This document shows, piece after piece, positions 15,946 through 24,614 of a DNA stretch of 64,000 bases (within the stretch, counting starts at the first letter, position 1; each line of letters opens with the position of its first letter). The notes under the pieces were generated by a model. The model was not told the origin of the DNA, did not search any database, and worked only from the letters and a program-made list of their open reading frames with translations. Both the position numbers and the translations under genes were made by a program. The stretch lies in NCBI RefSeq assembly GCF_005298075.1, contig NZ_SZZH01000002.1, positions 82,618 through 146,617 of the forward strand, written 5' to 3'. The stretch comes from Nakamurella flava. Lineage in GTDB: Bacteria > Actinomycetota > Actinomycetes > Mycobacteriales > Nakamurellaceae.

Positions 15946-16200
15946 ATGACGCCGCCTTGCGATCCGATGGAGGTCTCTTCGTTGTTCGACACTCCCGAAG
16001 AAGCAGCTCTCGACACCTGGCGTTCCTGCCCGGCGGCCCGCGCCCATGTCATCTCGGTCGCACCGAGCCCCCACGCTGACGGTGCACTGTGGGTCACCGT
16101 CCAGACCGACGGACACCCGGGGCATCACGACCAGGACATCAATGTCTGCGAGCAGGCGCCCGACGGTCGATGGTTCGCGACCGCGAGCTTCCCGGTCTGA
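15946..16200 (+). CDS. Small soluble protein of unknown function
   Basis: The 84-residue acidic product (DTPEEAALDTWRSCPAARAHV, then ALWVTVQTDGHPGHHDQDINV and DGRWFATASFPV) has no membrane segment or known motif. The alternating pattern suggests a short alpha/beta protein. An in-frame ATG at 15967 gives a shorter version (MEVSSLFDTP). It is divergent from the MerR gene with 118 bases between. Support comes only from its protein-like composition and position, so it could be spurious. Confidence 0.5.
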   Translation: MTPPCDPMEVSSLFDTPEEAALDTWRSCPAARAHVISVAPSPHADGALWVTVQTDGHPGHHDQDINVCEQAPDGRWFATASFPV

Positions 16201-16519
16201 GAGTCATCGCTCGAGGTGTCCGGGACTGTGCGAGCGGGAAACGCGTCACGCCACCTCACTGTCGACCAGGTCGTCCCCTCACCCCCGAGCAGCAGTTGCA
16301 GGCCGAGACTAGTGCGGTCGCGGAGCGAGCTTGGTGGTGAGCAGTCACGGTCTACGGCACTTGCCCAGGTCGCTGGGACGACATCGCCGGACGCTGTCCG
16401 GTATGTCGGAGTAAGATCGAGATTGCTGGGGAGTTTCTCGTACGTCGGTCACCGACGTCGCTGGCCAGGCACGAATACTGCCGCCCCCAGCGAACGGGGC
16501 GGGGACGGGAACGCCGGCT
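16201..16519. other. Intergenic region, no gene seen
   Basis: About 320 bases lack a convincing coding frame. The only distinct element is the 17-bp palindrome at 16442-16458. A leader or promoter for the DUF5994-desaturase pair must lie in its right part. Confidence 0.5.
16442..16458. promoter_or_regulatory. Perfect palindrome ACGTCGGT-C-ACCGACGT
   Basis: Eight-base arms around one base lie 61 bases before the ATG of the DUF5994 gene. This is a good size and place for a repressor operator. The cognate regulator is unknown. Confidence 0.45.
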
Positions 16520-17026
16520 ATGACCGGATTCGTTCGACTGCAGGAAAAACCCTCCGACACCTCCCCTGATGCCGCTCCCCGGCTCACCCTTCACGATCCC
16601 GGACGGACCACCGGTCAGGTCGACGGCGCCTGGTGGCCACGCTCGGACGTGTTGGCCGACGAATTGCCCGGTCTGCTGGCCGTACTGACCGAACGGATCG
16701 GGCCGGTCGAGAGACTGTCGTACGACCTGGCCGACTGGTCCCCGGCCGAACGGCGTCTACTCGCCGGCGGACGCCGCGTGCGGCTGGACGGTTTCCGGTC
16801 ACGTACCCCCGCCGCCACCGTGCACGCCGTCGGAACCCGCCGCGATGTCGTCACGCTGGCCGTCATCCCGCCCGGCACCCCCACCGACACCGCCGAGGCA
16901 ATGCTGCGGATGGCCGCCGACCCGGACGTGACACTCGCTGCGCTGCAACGCGACAGCCTCCGCGAGGGGGCGTCGCTCCGCGCGGAACCGCACTCCCGCG
17001 CGGCGACGGCCACGGTGTCGGAATGA
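16520..17026 (+). CDS. DUF5994 family protein
   Basis: The 168-residue protein contains the family signature TTGQVDGAWWPRSDVLADELPGLL followed by ERIGPVERLSYDLADW and VRLDGFRSR. These features mark the actinobacterial DUF5994 family, whose function is unknown; members are small soluble proteins. The tail after residue 130 holds AEAMLRMAADPD. The stop overlaps the desaturase start (ATGA at 17023-17026), so the two proteins are made from one message. Confidence 0.8.
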   Translation: MTGFVRLQEKPSDTSPDAAPRLTLHDPGRTTGQVDGAWWPRSDVLADELPGLLAVLTERIGPVERLSYDLADWSPAERRLLAGGRRVRLDGFRSRTPAATVHAVGTRRDVVTLAVIPPGTPTDTAEAMLRMAADPDVTLAALQRDSLREGASLRAEPHSRAATATVSE

Positions 17027-18096
17027 CCGTCCGAACGGAGGGCGCCTCGCCGCCCGCCCGTACACGCCGACCTCCGACCGAGTACTCGGAGTTGCTGGCC
17101 ACCGTCCAGGGCCTGGGCCTGCTGCGCCGGCGGCACGTGTACTACGCCATCAAGGGAGTGGTGCTGGCATCCGCACTGGCCGCGGTGATCGTCGGCGCCG
17201 TTCTGCTCGGCCACCACTGGGCCCAACTCGCCCTGGCCGCTGGGCTGGCGGTGGTCCTCACCCAGATCATCTTCCTCAGCCACGACGCCGCTCACCGACA
17301 GATCTTCACGTCGCCTCGGGCGAACGAGATCGCCGCCCTGGTGATGGGCACGGGGATCGCCGGCGTCAGCCTGGCCTGGTGGAACGCCAAGCACACCCGA
17401 CATCACGCGGCGCCCAACCAGATCGGTAAGGACACCGATATCGCTCCGTCGATCGTCCACTTCTATCCGGCGGCCCAACTGCCCCGTTCCCGAGTGGGCC
17501 GGCTACTGCACGAACGGCAGGGGTGGTGGTTCTTTCCGCTGCTCGTCGTCGAAATGCTCAATCTGCACGTCCAGAGCGCGCAGGCCCTGCTGACTCGACG
17601 AGACCTGCATCGCCGTCGAACCGAACTGACCGTGATCGCGGTGCGACTCGTGGGCTACCCGGCCATCCTCGTGTGGCTGATGCCCCTGGGCATGGCCATG
17701 GCCTTCCTGGGCGTGCAACTGGCCGTGACCGGCGTGTACCTGGGGATGTCGTTCGCCGCGAGCCACATCGGGATGCCGGTGCTGCCCTCCGGAGCCAAGC
17801 TGGACTTCCTGCGGCGCCAGGTGCTGATGTCCCGCAACATCAGTGGTGGCCGGGCGGCCAGCCTGGCCATGGGCGGGTTGAACTATCAGATCGAGCACCA
17901 CCTCTTTCCGAGCATGCCGCGCCCCAACCTGCGGCGCGTCCGCCCGGTAGTGCAGGAGTACTGCCGACAACACGAGATTTGCTACCAGCAGGTCACGATC
18001 CTGCGGGCCTGGCTGGTCGTCGCCGCTCACCTGAACCGCGTCGGCCGTTCCGGCCGGGATCCGTTCCGGTGCCCAGTGGCGGCCGCCCTGCGCTGA
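17023..18096 (+). CDS. Membrane fatty acid desaturase
   Basis: The 357-residue di-iron membrane desaturase carries all three histidine boxes: HDAAH (about residue 90), HTRHH (about 127) and QIEHH (NYQIEHHLFPSMP, about 290). Four or more hydrophobic helices surround them (ASALAAVIVGAVLL, LVVVEML, AILVWLMPLGMAMAFLGVQL). The QIEHH form is typical of acyl-lipid or front-end-like desaturases. It would insert a double bond in membrane acyl chains, perhaps for cold adaptation. The start ATG overlaps the DUF5994 stop. It ends 32 bases before a convergent GAF/ANTAR gene. Substrate and regiospecificity cannot be inferred. Confidence 0.88.
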   Translation: MTVRTEGASPPARTRRPPTEYSELLATVQGLGLLRRRHVYYAIKGVVLASALAAVIVGAVLLGHHWAQLALAAGLAVVLTQIIFLSHDAAHRQIFTSPRANEIAALVMGTGIAGVSLAWWNAKHTRHHAAPNQIGKDTDIAPSIVHFYPAAQLPRSRVGRLLHERQGWWFFPLLVVEMLNLHVQSAQALLTRRDLHRRRTELTVIAVRLVGYPAILVWLMPLGMAMAFLGVQLAVTGVYLGMSFAASHIGMPVLPSGAKLDFLRRQVLMSRNISGGRAASLAMGGLNYQIEHHLFPSMPRPNLRRVRPVVQEYCRQHEICYQQVTILRAWLVVAAHLNRVGRSGRDPFRCPVAAALR

Positions 18097-18128
18097 CGCC
18101 CGACCCAGGACAGCCGCGCGACGCAGTC

Positions 18129-18830
18129 TCACTCCCACAGGTGCGGACCCAGCGTGCCGTCGACGATGTCGGCGGCGACGTCGTCGACGGAACGGTCACC
18201 GGCGAACGCGTGCCCACGCAGGATGGCCAGGGCGTCGGGCGCGGTCACGTGAAGCGCAGCGACCAGGATGCCGACAGCGACAGGCACCTGGGCGCGCCGT
18301 CCGCCGACGGCAGCGGGCGTGCCGCTTCTCGGGTCGATGACCATCAGGGCGTCGTTGTCGGTGACGGCCTGCCACACCTGGCGGGCCACCTCCGTCGCGG
18401 CTCCCACGTCGACCGCGAGAGCCCCCTGCTCCTGACAGAAGTAGACGTCGAGCACCCCGATGCCGTCGATGGGGATGGCGAACACCGAGCGGAACGGTGT
18501 GCGCAACAGGAAGGGTTCGGCGAACCCCGGCCAGAATCGCGAGATGATCAGTCGGCTAGCCATTACCGCCTCACCACCGGCGAACGCGTCCAGGCAGGGT
18601 CCCTGGCCGGCGGTGAATTGCAGTTGTTCCGCCACCGCAGCTACCTCGTCGCTCGCTCCCCATGGCAGGCGCAGCATCTGGTCGACGGACAGGCCCACCC
18701 CTGCACCGTCGGCCTGGAGAACCTCGGCCGCCGCCCAGGCCACGCGGGCGCCCTCGCCGCCCGGTCCGGCCAGTTCCGGTCTGTCCCTGGCGCGTAACAA
18801 CGCTGCCTGGAACTGGTCCGCCACCGTCAC
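18129..18830 (-). CDS. GAF and ANTAR domain protein (RNA-binding antiterminator type)
   Basis: Residues 10-165 form a GAF sensor domain (AAEVLQADGAGVGLSV, GQGPCLDAFAGGEAVMASRL, VFAIPIDGIGVLDVYF). Residues 175-230 form an ANTAR-like domain (QVPVAVGILVAALHVTAPDALAILRGHAFAGDRSVDDVAADIVDG). ANTAR domains bind paired RNA hairpins and block termination. The conserved A-x-G motif reads AVG here, so the RNA-binding motif is slightly divergent. The signal and target are unknown. It stands alone, convergent with the desaturase. Confidence 0.8.
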   Translation of the reverse strand: MTVADQFQAALLRARDRPELAGPGGEGARVAWAAAEVLQADGAGVGLSVDQMLRLPWGASDEVAAVAEQLQFTAGQGPCLDAFAGGEAVMASRLIISRFWPGFAEPFLLRTPFRSVFAIPIDGIGVLDVYFCQEQGALAVDVGAATEVARQVWQAVTDNDALMVIDPRSGTPAAVGGRRAQVPVAVGILVAALHVTAPDALAILRGHAFAGDRSVDDVAADIVDGTLGPHLWE

Positions 18831-18973
18831 TCGACTGTCCTTCCGCCGGGACGCGGCGGGTCATCCGGCCCCGGCTCGTCAACCGCACAGCGTTCCCGAC
18901 TCGAGGGGCGTTCACACGGTCACCGGCTGGACGGGGTGCCGAGGCTCGGCGTCAGCGACGAGATGATGGTCCG

Positions 18974-20047
18974 ATGCCACCCGCCGCGACTCCCCCGTCG
19001 ACCATGCCGGCCGTTGTCTACGACGCCGTCGGGGAGCGCCCCCGGGTCGTTTCCGTCCCCGTGCCCGAGTGCCCGCGAGACGGGGTGCTGGTGCGGGTGG
19101 CCGCCACGGGGGTCTGCCGGTCGGACTGGCATGCCTGGCGCGGCCACGACCCGGTCCCGCTCCCGATGATCCCCGGGCACGAATTCGCCGGGACCGTCGC
19201 CGCGGTCGGCGACGACGTGACCGGAATCAGCGTCGGCACGCGGGTCACCGCCCCGTTCGTCAACGGCTGCGGGCACTGCGCCTGGTGCGCCTTGGGTGAG
19301 GCCCAGGTGTGCCCGGACCAGACCCAGCCCGGGTTCACCCATCTCGGCTCGTTCGCCGAATACGTCGCGGTGCGGGCCGCCGCGACCAACCTGGTGCCCC
19401 TGCCGGACGGCGTGGACATGACGACCGCCGCCGCCCTGGGCTGCCGGTTCGCCACCGCCTTCCGGGCGCTCACCGCCCACGCCGAGGTGGGTCCGGGCAC
19501 CGAGGTCGCGGTGTTCGGCTGCGGCGGCGTCGGGCTGTCCGCGATCATGATCGCCGTCGCGCTGGGCGCGCGGGTCACCGCCGTGGACGTCAGCGCCACC
19601 GCGCTGTCCCGGGCTCGCGAGCTGGGGGCCGCCATGACGGTCGACTCGTCCGCCGCCCAGGAGGGTGTCGCGACTGCGGTCGTCGCCGCCACCGACGGCG
19701 GGGCGCACATCACGGTCGACGCGCTGGGTTCGGCGGCCACCGCCGAGACCGGGGTGCTGAGCCTGCGGCGCCGAGGCGTGCACGTGCAGATCGGATTGAT
19801 GTTCGGCGACGCGGCCCGCGCGCCGCTGCCCTGGGACCGGGTCATCGCCTGGGAGCTCCGCGTGGCCGGGTCGCACGGTATGGCCGCCGCCGACTACCCG
19901 GCGATGCTGGCCCTCATCGAGCAGGGCCGGCTGCGGCCGGCGGAGTTGGTCGGCGCCACCGTCGATCTTGGCGGCGCGGTCGACGCGCTGGTGGCCATGG
20001 ACACCCCCGGAGCGGGGGCCGGCGGCATCGTGGTGGCCCGCCCCTGA
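18974..20047 (+). CDS. Zinc-dependent alcohol dehydrogenase (MDR superfamily)
   Basis: The 357-residue medium-chain dehydrogenase has the catalytic zinc site (ATGVCRSDWHAW and GHEFAGTV) and the structural zinc cysteines (NGCGHCAWCALGEAQVC). Its Rossmann nucleotide motif is VFGCGGVGLSA. It should oxidise an alcohol or reduce an aldehyde with NAD(P). The ATG at 18974 is used; MPAVVYD ten codons on is an alternative. It resembles class-III-like enzymes lacking the extended loop. No linked pathway gene indicates the substrate. Confidence 0.85.
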   Translation: MPPAATPPSTMPAVVYDAVGERPRVVSVPVPECPRDGVLVRVAATGVCRSDWHAWRGHDPVPLPMIPGHEFAGTVAAVGDDVTGISVGTRVTAPFVNGCGHCAWCALGEAQVCPDQTQPGFTHLGSFAEYVAVRAAATNLVPLPDGVDMTTAAALGCRFATAFRALTAHAEVGPGTEVAVFGCGGVGLSAIMIAVALGARVTAVDVSATALSRARELGAAMTVDSSAAQEGVATAVVAATDGGAHITVDALGSAATAETGVLSLRRRGVHVQIGLMFGDAARAPLPWDRVIAWELRVAGSHGMAAADYPAMLALIEQGRLRPAELVGATVDLGGAVDALVAMDTPGAGAGGIVVARP

Positions 20048-20060
20048 GTCCCCGGGCACG

Positions 20061-20099
20061 GCGAAGGCCGGTCCCCCCGGAAGGGGAACCGGCCTTCGC
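20061..20099. terminator. Bidirectional terminator hairpin
   Basis: A 12-bp perfect stem (GCGAAGGCCGGT / ACCGGCCTTCGC), extended by CCCC/GGGG pairing, lies between convergent stop codons of the alcohol dehydrogenase and the sugar-binding protein. Confidence 0.85.
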
Positions 20100-20120
20100 G
20101 CGACGTGAGGCTGAGCGGGC

Positions 20121-21263
20121 TCAGCAATCCGTCTTGTAGATGTACTGCTGCACCGTCGGGTCGTCCACGTTGTCCTTGGTGGCGATGACGAACGGCGTGG
20201 TCTGCTGACGCTCGACGGTCTCGCCGTTGAGCAGCTTGACGGCCGACTGGACGCCGAGGACGCCCTCGCCGTACGGGTACTGGACGACGACGCCGTCGAT
20301 GGCGCCGTCACGCAGGCCCTGGACGATCGGGTCGGAGGTGTCGTAGCCGACGAGCTTGACGTCGCCGGTGCGGTTCGCCTCGGCGATGCCGGTGATGGCG
20401 CCCTGGGTGTTGTTGGTGTTCATCGTGTAGACGCCCTTGAGATTCGGGTTGGACGTCGCGGCGGCGGACACGATGCTGGCGGCCTTGTCGGCGGCGTTCT
20501 GGGTGTACTGCTGGCCCAGGCTCTTGATGTTCGGGTACTTCGCGGCCAGCTGGTCCTCGAAGCCCTTGGCGCGCGCGTCACCGATCAGCGAACCGGCGGC
20601 CTGGTTCAGCAGCAGCACCTCGCCACCGTCCGGCCCGATGGCGGCGGCCAGCGCATCGGCGGCCAGCTGGCCGCCGATGATGTTGTCGGACTGGATGTTC
20701 GTGGCCATGACGCTCTCGTCGGTCAGGTCGCCGTCGATGCCGATGACCTGGATGCCGGCGTCCTTGGCCTCCTGCAGCGGGCCGATCATCGCCTCGGGGT
20801 CGGTGATCGAGATCATCATCGCGTCGGGCTTGTCGGCGATCAGGGCGTTGACGATCGCGGTCTGCTTGTCGACGGCGAACGTCGGGTCCCCCTGCGTGGT
20901 GAACTGCAGGCCCAGCCGGTCGGCCTCGGCCTTGGCGCCGCAGGACACCGAGGAGTAGAACGGCACCCCGGTCAGGCCCGGGACGTAGACGACCTTCTTG
21001 CCGGCGGCGTTCCCGGCGGCCAGGTTCGGGTCGGGGGTGGCGAAGACCTCGCTACCGGACGCGCCGGTGACCGCCACTGAGCCCGAGGCGCTCGCAGAGG
21101 ACGAGCTGCCCGCGGTGGTCGAGCCCGCGGTGGTGGTGCCGGCCGGGGTTCCGGTCGCGGAGGAGCCGGACCCGGTGGTGCTGTCGCTGCTGCAAGCGGC
21201 CAGGCCGAGCGCGGCGGCGAGCATCGCCGCGGCGAGGGCGGTGCGTCGTCGTGCTGTGAACAT
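20121..21263 (-). CDS. Sugar ABC transporter substrate-binding lipoprotein
   Basis: The 380-residue protein has a lipoprotein signal (TALAAAMLAAALGLAAC), a Ser/Thr/Gly-rich linker of about 45 residues, and a periplasmic-binding-protein type 1 fold of the ribose/RbsB kind (VVYVPGLTGVPFYSSV, ADKPDAMMISITDPEA, IGIDGDLTDESVMATNIQSDN, GVYTMNTNNTQGAITGI). It would capture a sugar outside the membrane. GAAGGAA lies six bases before the ATG. The permease gene is 65 bases upstream in the same direction and the ATPase precedes that, so the operon order is ATPase, permease, binding protein. The exact sugar is not evident. Confidence 0.88.
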   Translation of the reverse strand: MFTARRRTALAAAMLAAALGLAACSSDSTTGSGSSATGTPAGTTTAGSTTAGSSSSASASGSVAVTGASGSEVFATPDPNLAAGNAAGKKVVYVPGLTGVPFYSSVSCGAKAEADRLGLQFTTQGDPTFAVDKQTAIVNALIADKPDAMMISITDPEAMIGPLQEAKDAGIQVIGIDGDLTDESVMATNIQSDNIIGGQLAADALAAAIGPDGGEVLLLNQAAGSLIGDARAKGFEDQLAAKYPNIKSLGQQYTQNAADKAASIVSAAATSNPNLKGVYTMNTNNTQGAITGIAEANRTGDVKLVGYDTSDPIVQGLRDGAIDGVVVQYPYGEGVLGVQSAVKLLNGETVERQQTTPFVIATKDNVDDPTVQQYIYKTDC

Positions 21264-21328
21264 GGGGTTCCTTCGGGGGTGGATGGGGCAGGTCGCGGAG
21301 AGGGAGAAACGCTGGGCAGGGAAGGACG

Positions 21329-22375
21329 TCAGGGTTGGTCGCGGCGTTTGCGCCGGAGCTGGTCGACGTACACCGCGGCGATCAGGATCAGACCGATGGC
21401 CACCTGCTGCCAGAACGCCGGCACGTTCATCACCACGAACCCGTTGTTGAGCACGGTGGGGATGGACAGGCCGACCACGGTGCCGGCGACGATGCCGATG
21501 CCGCCGAACAGGCTGGTGCCGCCGAGGATGACACCGGTGATGACGGCGAGACTGTCGGTGCCGTGCCCGCCGATCGTGGTGGTGCCGTAACGGATCAGCG
21601 AGAGCATGCCGGCCAGTCCGGCCAGCGCCCCGGTGATCGCATACAGCTTGATGAGGTGGCTCTGCACGTCGATGCCGGCGCGCCGGGCGGTCTCCTCGTT
21701 GGATCCGATGATGTATGTGTGCCGGCCGAACCTGGTGTACGCCAGGATCAGTCCGCCGATCACGGCGACGATCAGGGCGATCCAGACGATCCACTTCAGG
21801 CCGAGGAAGTTCTGGGCGTTGAAGGTGCGCAGGATGCGCGGGACGGTGCGGACGTCGTTGCCGTTGGTCAGCAGGTAGGCGACACCCAGCGCCGCCCCGA
21901 GCGTGCCCAGCGTCGTGATGAGCGCCGGCACCTTGAGTTTGGCGATGCACCACCCGTTGAACAGACCCCACAGGACGCCGCCGCCGACGGACACCGCGAG
22001 ACCGGCCAGCATGGTGCCGATCCCGTCCCCGCCCATGGCGCCCATCACCTTGGCCGCGCAGACCTGACCGAAGACCAGCACCGAACCGATTGACAGGTCG
22101 AAGCCGGCAGCGACCATCACGAAGGTGACGCCCACGGCCATCACCAGCAGGATCGCCATGTCCATGAGGATGTTCCGGGCGTTGGCGAACGTCGGGAAGC
22201 CCTGCGGCGCCATGATCGAGAAGAAGATCACCAGCAGGATCAGCACACCGGTCATCAGCAGCGGTGAGCTGCCGAAGAGCCGGCGGCGCAGTCGCCCGAA
22301 CCGGTCAGAGGCACCGGCCGGACCGGACGGCGACGCGGACACCGCGCCCTGGGTGTCGGGAATGGCCTTGGTCAT
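21329..22375 (-). CDS. Sugar ABC transporter permease (RbsC/FrcC type)
   Basis: The 348-residue integral membrane protein has about ten hydrophobic segments and the BPD_transp_2 signature (MAVGVTFVMVAAGFDLSIGSVL near residue 80, VPALITTLGTL, YIIGSNEETARRAGI). The EETARRAGI loop contacts the ATPase. A basic N-terminal stretch (FGRLRRRLF) precedes the first helix. Its start overlaps the ATPase stop by four bases (22372-22375), which couples their translation. Confidence 0.9.
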   Translation of the reverse strand: MTKAIPDTQGAVSASPSGPAGASDRFGRLRRRLFGSSPLLMTGVLILLVIFFSIMAPQGFPTFANARNILMDMAILLVMAVGVTFVMVAAGFDLSIGSVLVFGQVCAAKVMGAMGGDGIGTMLAGLAVSVGGGVLWGLFNGWCIAKLKVPALITTLGTLGAALGVAYLLTNGNDVRTVPRILRTFNAQNFLGLKWIVWIALIVAVIGGLILAYTRFGRHTYIIGSNEETARRAGIDVQSHLIKLYAITGALAGLAGMLSLIRYGTTTIGGHGTDSLAVITGVILGGTSLFGGIGIVAGTVVGLSIPTVLNNGFVVMNVPAFWQQVAIGLILIAAVYVDQLRRKRRDQP

Positions 22376-23169
22376 GCCGCCGTCCCGTCCAGTGCACCGG
22401 TCATGGCTCCGACGAGGGTCTCCACGTCGGCCTCACCGCGTCGGTACTCGGCGACACGGCGGCCCATCCGCAGCACCTGGACCCGGTCGGACACCTGCAG
22501 CACCTCGGGCATGTTGTGGCTGATCAGCACGACGGCGACCCCCTGGTCGGCCACCCGCCGGATGACGTCGAGGACCTTGCGGGTCTGCCGGACGCCGAGC
22601 GCGGCGGTGGGTTCGTCCATGAAGACCAGGTCGTTGGCCCACATGACCGACCGGCAGATGGCCACGCTCTGGCGTTGACCACCGGACAGGGCGGCCACCG
22701 GCGCGTCCATGTCCTTGACGTCGGTACCGAGGGAGACGAAGGCCTCCAGCGCCCGCTTGCGCATCGCCGCCTTATCGATGACCCCGAGCCGGCCCAGCAG
22801 ACCGGACTTCATGATCTCCCGCCCGGCGAACGTGTTCTCGGCCGGGCCGAGATCGGGCGCGAGCGCCAGGTCCTGGTAGACGGTCTCGATGCCGAGGTCC
22901 CGGGCGTGCAACGGCGACGTGAACCGGATGGACTGGCCCTTGTAGACGATGTCGCCGCCGTCGAACGACTGGACGCCGGACAGGATCTTCACCAGCGTCG
23001 ACTTGCCGGCTCCGTTGTCGCCGATGAGCGCAGTCACCTCGCCGGGATGCACCGAGAAGTCGACGCCGCGCAGAACGTCGACATGGCCGTAACTCTTGTA
23101 GATGCCCTGAGCCTCGAGCAGAGGGGTATCGCTCACGGATGCGATATGCCCGTCACCTGGCGTGTTCAC
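22372..23169 (-). CDS. Sugar ABC transporter ATPase, single-domain (FrcA-like)
   Basis: This 265-residue ABC ATPase has Walker A GDNGAGKST, Q-loop VYQDLAL, signature ALSGGQRQS and Walker B LVFMDEPTAALG, with switch His in LISHN. Carbohydrate ATPases of the CUT2/Rbs group usually carry two such domains in one 500-residue chain; this one has a single domain like fructose FrcA, so it probably works as a homodimer. The first start is GTG at 23169; a GTG at 23136 (VSDTPLLEAQG) is an alternative close to the domain start. It is the first gene of the operon. Confidence 0.88.
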   Translation of the reverse strand: MNTPGDGHIASVSDTPLLEAQGIYKSYGHVDVLRGVDFSVHPGEVTALIGDNGAGKSTLVKILSGVQSFDGGDIVYKGQSIRFTSPLHARDLGIETVYQDLALAPDLGPAENTFAGREIMKSGLLGRLGVIDKAAMRKRALEAFVSLGTDVKDMDAPVAALSGGQRQSVAICRSVMWANDLVFMDEPTAALGVRQTRKVLDVIRRVADQGVAVVLISHNMPEVLQVSDRVQVLRMGRRVAEYRRGEADVETLVGAMTGALDGTAA

Positions 23170-23225
23170 GCGGTGGATTCTGGGGCATCTCTGCGGGTTT
23201 CGGTTGACGGCTGTCCGAGTTGCGA

Positions 23226-24416
23226 TCAGCCCGTGACGGAGGACTTGGCCAGCTCCCGTTCCAGCGGGGTCCGGAACTTGGGGGTCACCCGGGTCCCCGC
23301 CAGCCAGCCGGTCAACCGTTCCGCCTCCCCGGCCACGGCCGTCCGTGCCGCCGCGCCGATGTCACGCAGCAACCGGTGGACGACGACCCCGTCGGCCCGT
23401 TGACTCCACCCGCCGACGATCTCGCCCCGGCACCAGACGGAAGGGCCGATGTTGCCGGACCGGTCGAACAACGTGGCCCGCAGATCCGGGCCCAGGTACC
23501 AGTCGCGGTCCTTCCAGCCCATCGGCGTCGGGTCGAGGGCGGGCAGCAGCGCCACTGCGGGGCCGCCGTCGTCGACGTCCGGCGGGAGATCGGCGAGGAC
23601 GAGACCGACCTGCCCGTCGCCCAGATCGACCTCCTCGACCGGGAGCGCGGCCATGGCCCGGCGGGTATCGGTCAGGGACCAGCCGGTCCACCACGCCGCG
23701 TCGGTCGGCGTGACCGGGCCGAACCGGTCCAGGTAGCGGCGGAGCAACTCGACCCGCGCGGTGTCCGGGTCGAGTCGGGGCAGTCCGTCCGGGAACCACC
23801 GGGACATCGCCGACCAGGCGTAACGGCTGGCTGTCCAGCCGCCCCCCGGACGGCCGCGGACGATGCGCCCCTGAGCGCCGAGCACAGTGAGCACCCGGCT
23901 GGTGATGGCGACCGCCCCGTACCGGCCGTCCGGGTCTCCGATCCGGGTGCCCAGTCGCGGCTCGTGGCCGACCAGGGCGGTGGCGGTGGCGTCGCCGTCG
24001 GTGACCAGCCGTTCGACGACCGCGTCCTCCACGTCGGCCAGCCAGCGATCCGCCGCGGGCACGACGGGCGCCAGGTCCTTGACCAGCGACCGGCGGATGC
24101 GGACCGCGACGGCGTCGGCACTGGAGTGCTGGACGATGGGGGCCAGGGCCCGCGGGACGATGAACAACGTCCGCCGCATCCCCATCATCCGGACGAGATC
24201 GCGGCGCCCGTAGAGACTTTCGGCCAGCTCATGCCCGCCGGTGCCCGGTCGGCGGGCCGCGACCGACAGGTGGACGCTGGCCGGGTCGGTGGCGTGCAGG
24301 GCGACGAGATCATCGACCAGCTCGACGATCCCACCGCCGAACGGCCGGCCGACGTGCTGGCGCGCGACGAGCGCCCGACGGCGATCGGCGACGGTGATCC
24401 GACGGCGGGCGGTCAT
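23226..24416 (-). CDS. Winged-helix DNA-binding protein, AlkZ/YcaQ-like
   Basis: The 396-residue protein belongs to the HTH_42 (winged-helix DNA-binding domain) family that includes DNA glycosylases AlkZ and YcaQ. Seen: IVELVDDLVALHATDPASVHLSVAARR, MMGMRRTLFIVP, RPGGGWTASRYAWSAM, and LLPALDPTPMGWKDRDW near the C-terminus. Glycosylase members have a Q-x-Q or H-x-Q catalytic motif where this protein reads H-A-T (LHATDP), so catalysis is uncertain. The start is taken at ATG 24416 (MTARRRITVADRRR). It is a single gene. A role in repair or resistance to a DNA-damaging metabolite is inferred from the family only. Confidence 0.75.
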   Translation of the reverse strand: MTARRRITVADRRRALVARQHVGRPFGGGIVELVDDLVALHATDPASVHLSVAARRPGTGGHELAESLYGRRDLVRMMGMRRTLFIVPRALAPIVQHSSADAVAVRIRRSLVKDLAPVVPAADRWLADVEDAVVERLVTDGDATATALVGHEPRLGTRIGDPDGRYGAVAITSRVLTVLGAQGRIVRGRPGGGWTASRYAWSAMSRWFPDGLPRLDPDTARVELLRRYLDRFGPVTPTDAAWWTGWSLTDTRRAMAALPVEEVDLGDGQVGLVLADLPPDVDDGGPAVALLPALDPTPMGWKDRDWYLGPDLRATLFDRSGNIGPSVWCRGEIVGGWSQRADGVVVHRLLRDIGAAARTAVAGEAERLTGWLAGTRVTPKFRTPLERELAKSSVTG

Positions 24417-24614
24417 GCGTGGCGTGGCCCCATACCGTCGATGGTGACACTTCACGGAGCGTCACCGGTCGTTGACCCGAGACCCGGTCGTGCTGCGCTC
24501 GGCCACCGTTTGACCACGGCTTGTGGTCACGGATGCCCGGATCGGGTTACGCTGAGCATCCAGCCGTATCCGCCGTTGTCACTCGATCAACGGACCGACC
24601 GCCAAGGAGGGCGC

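Noticed and set aside
21264..21971. Longer start for the sugar-binding protein at 21971
   Set aside because: That extension overlaps the permease in another frame; the lipoprotein signal and GAAGGAA site fix the start at 21263.
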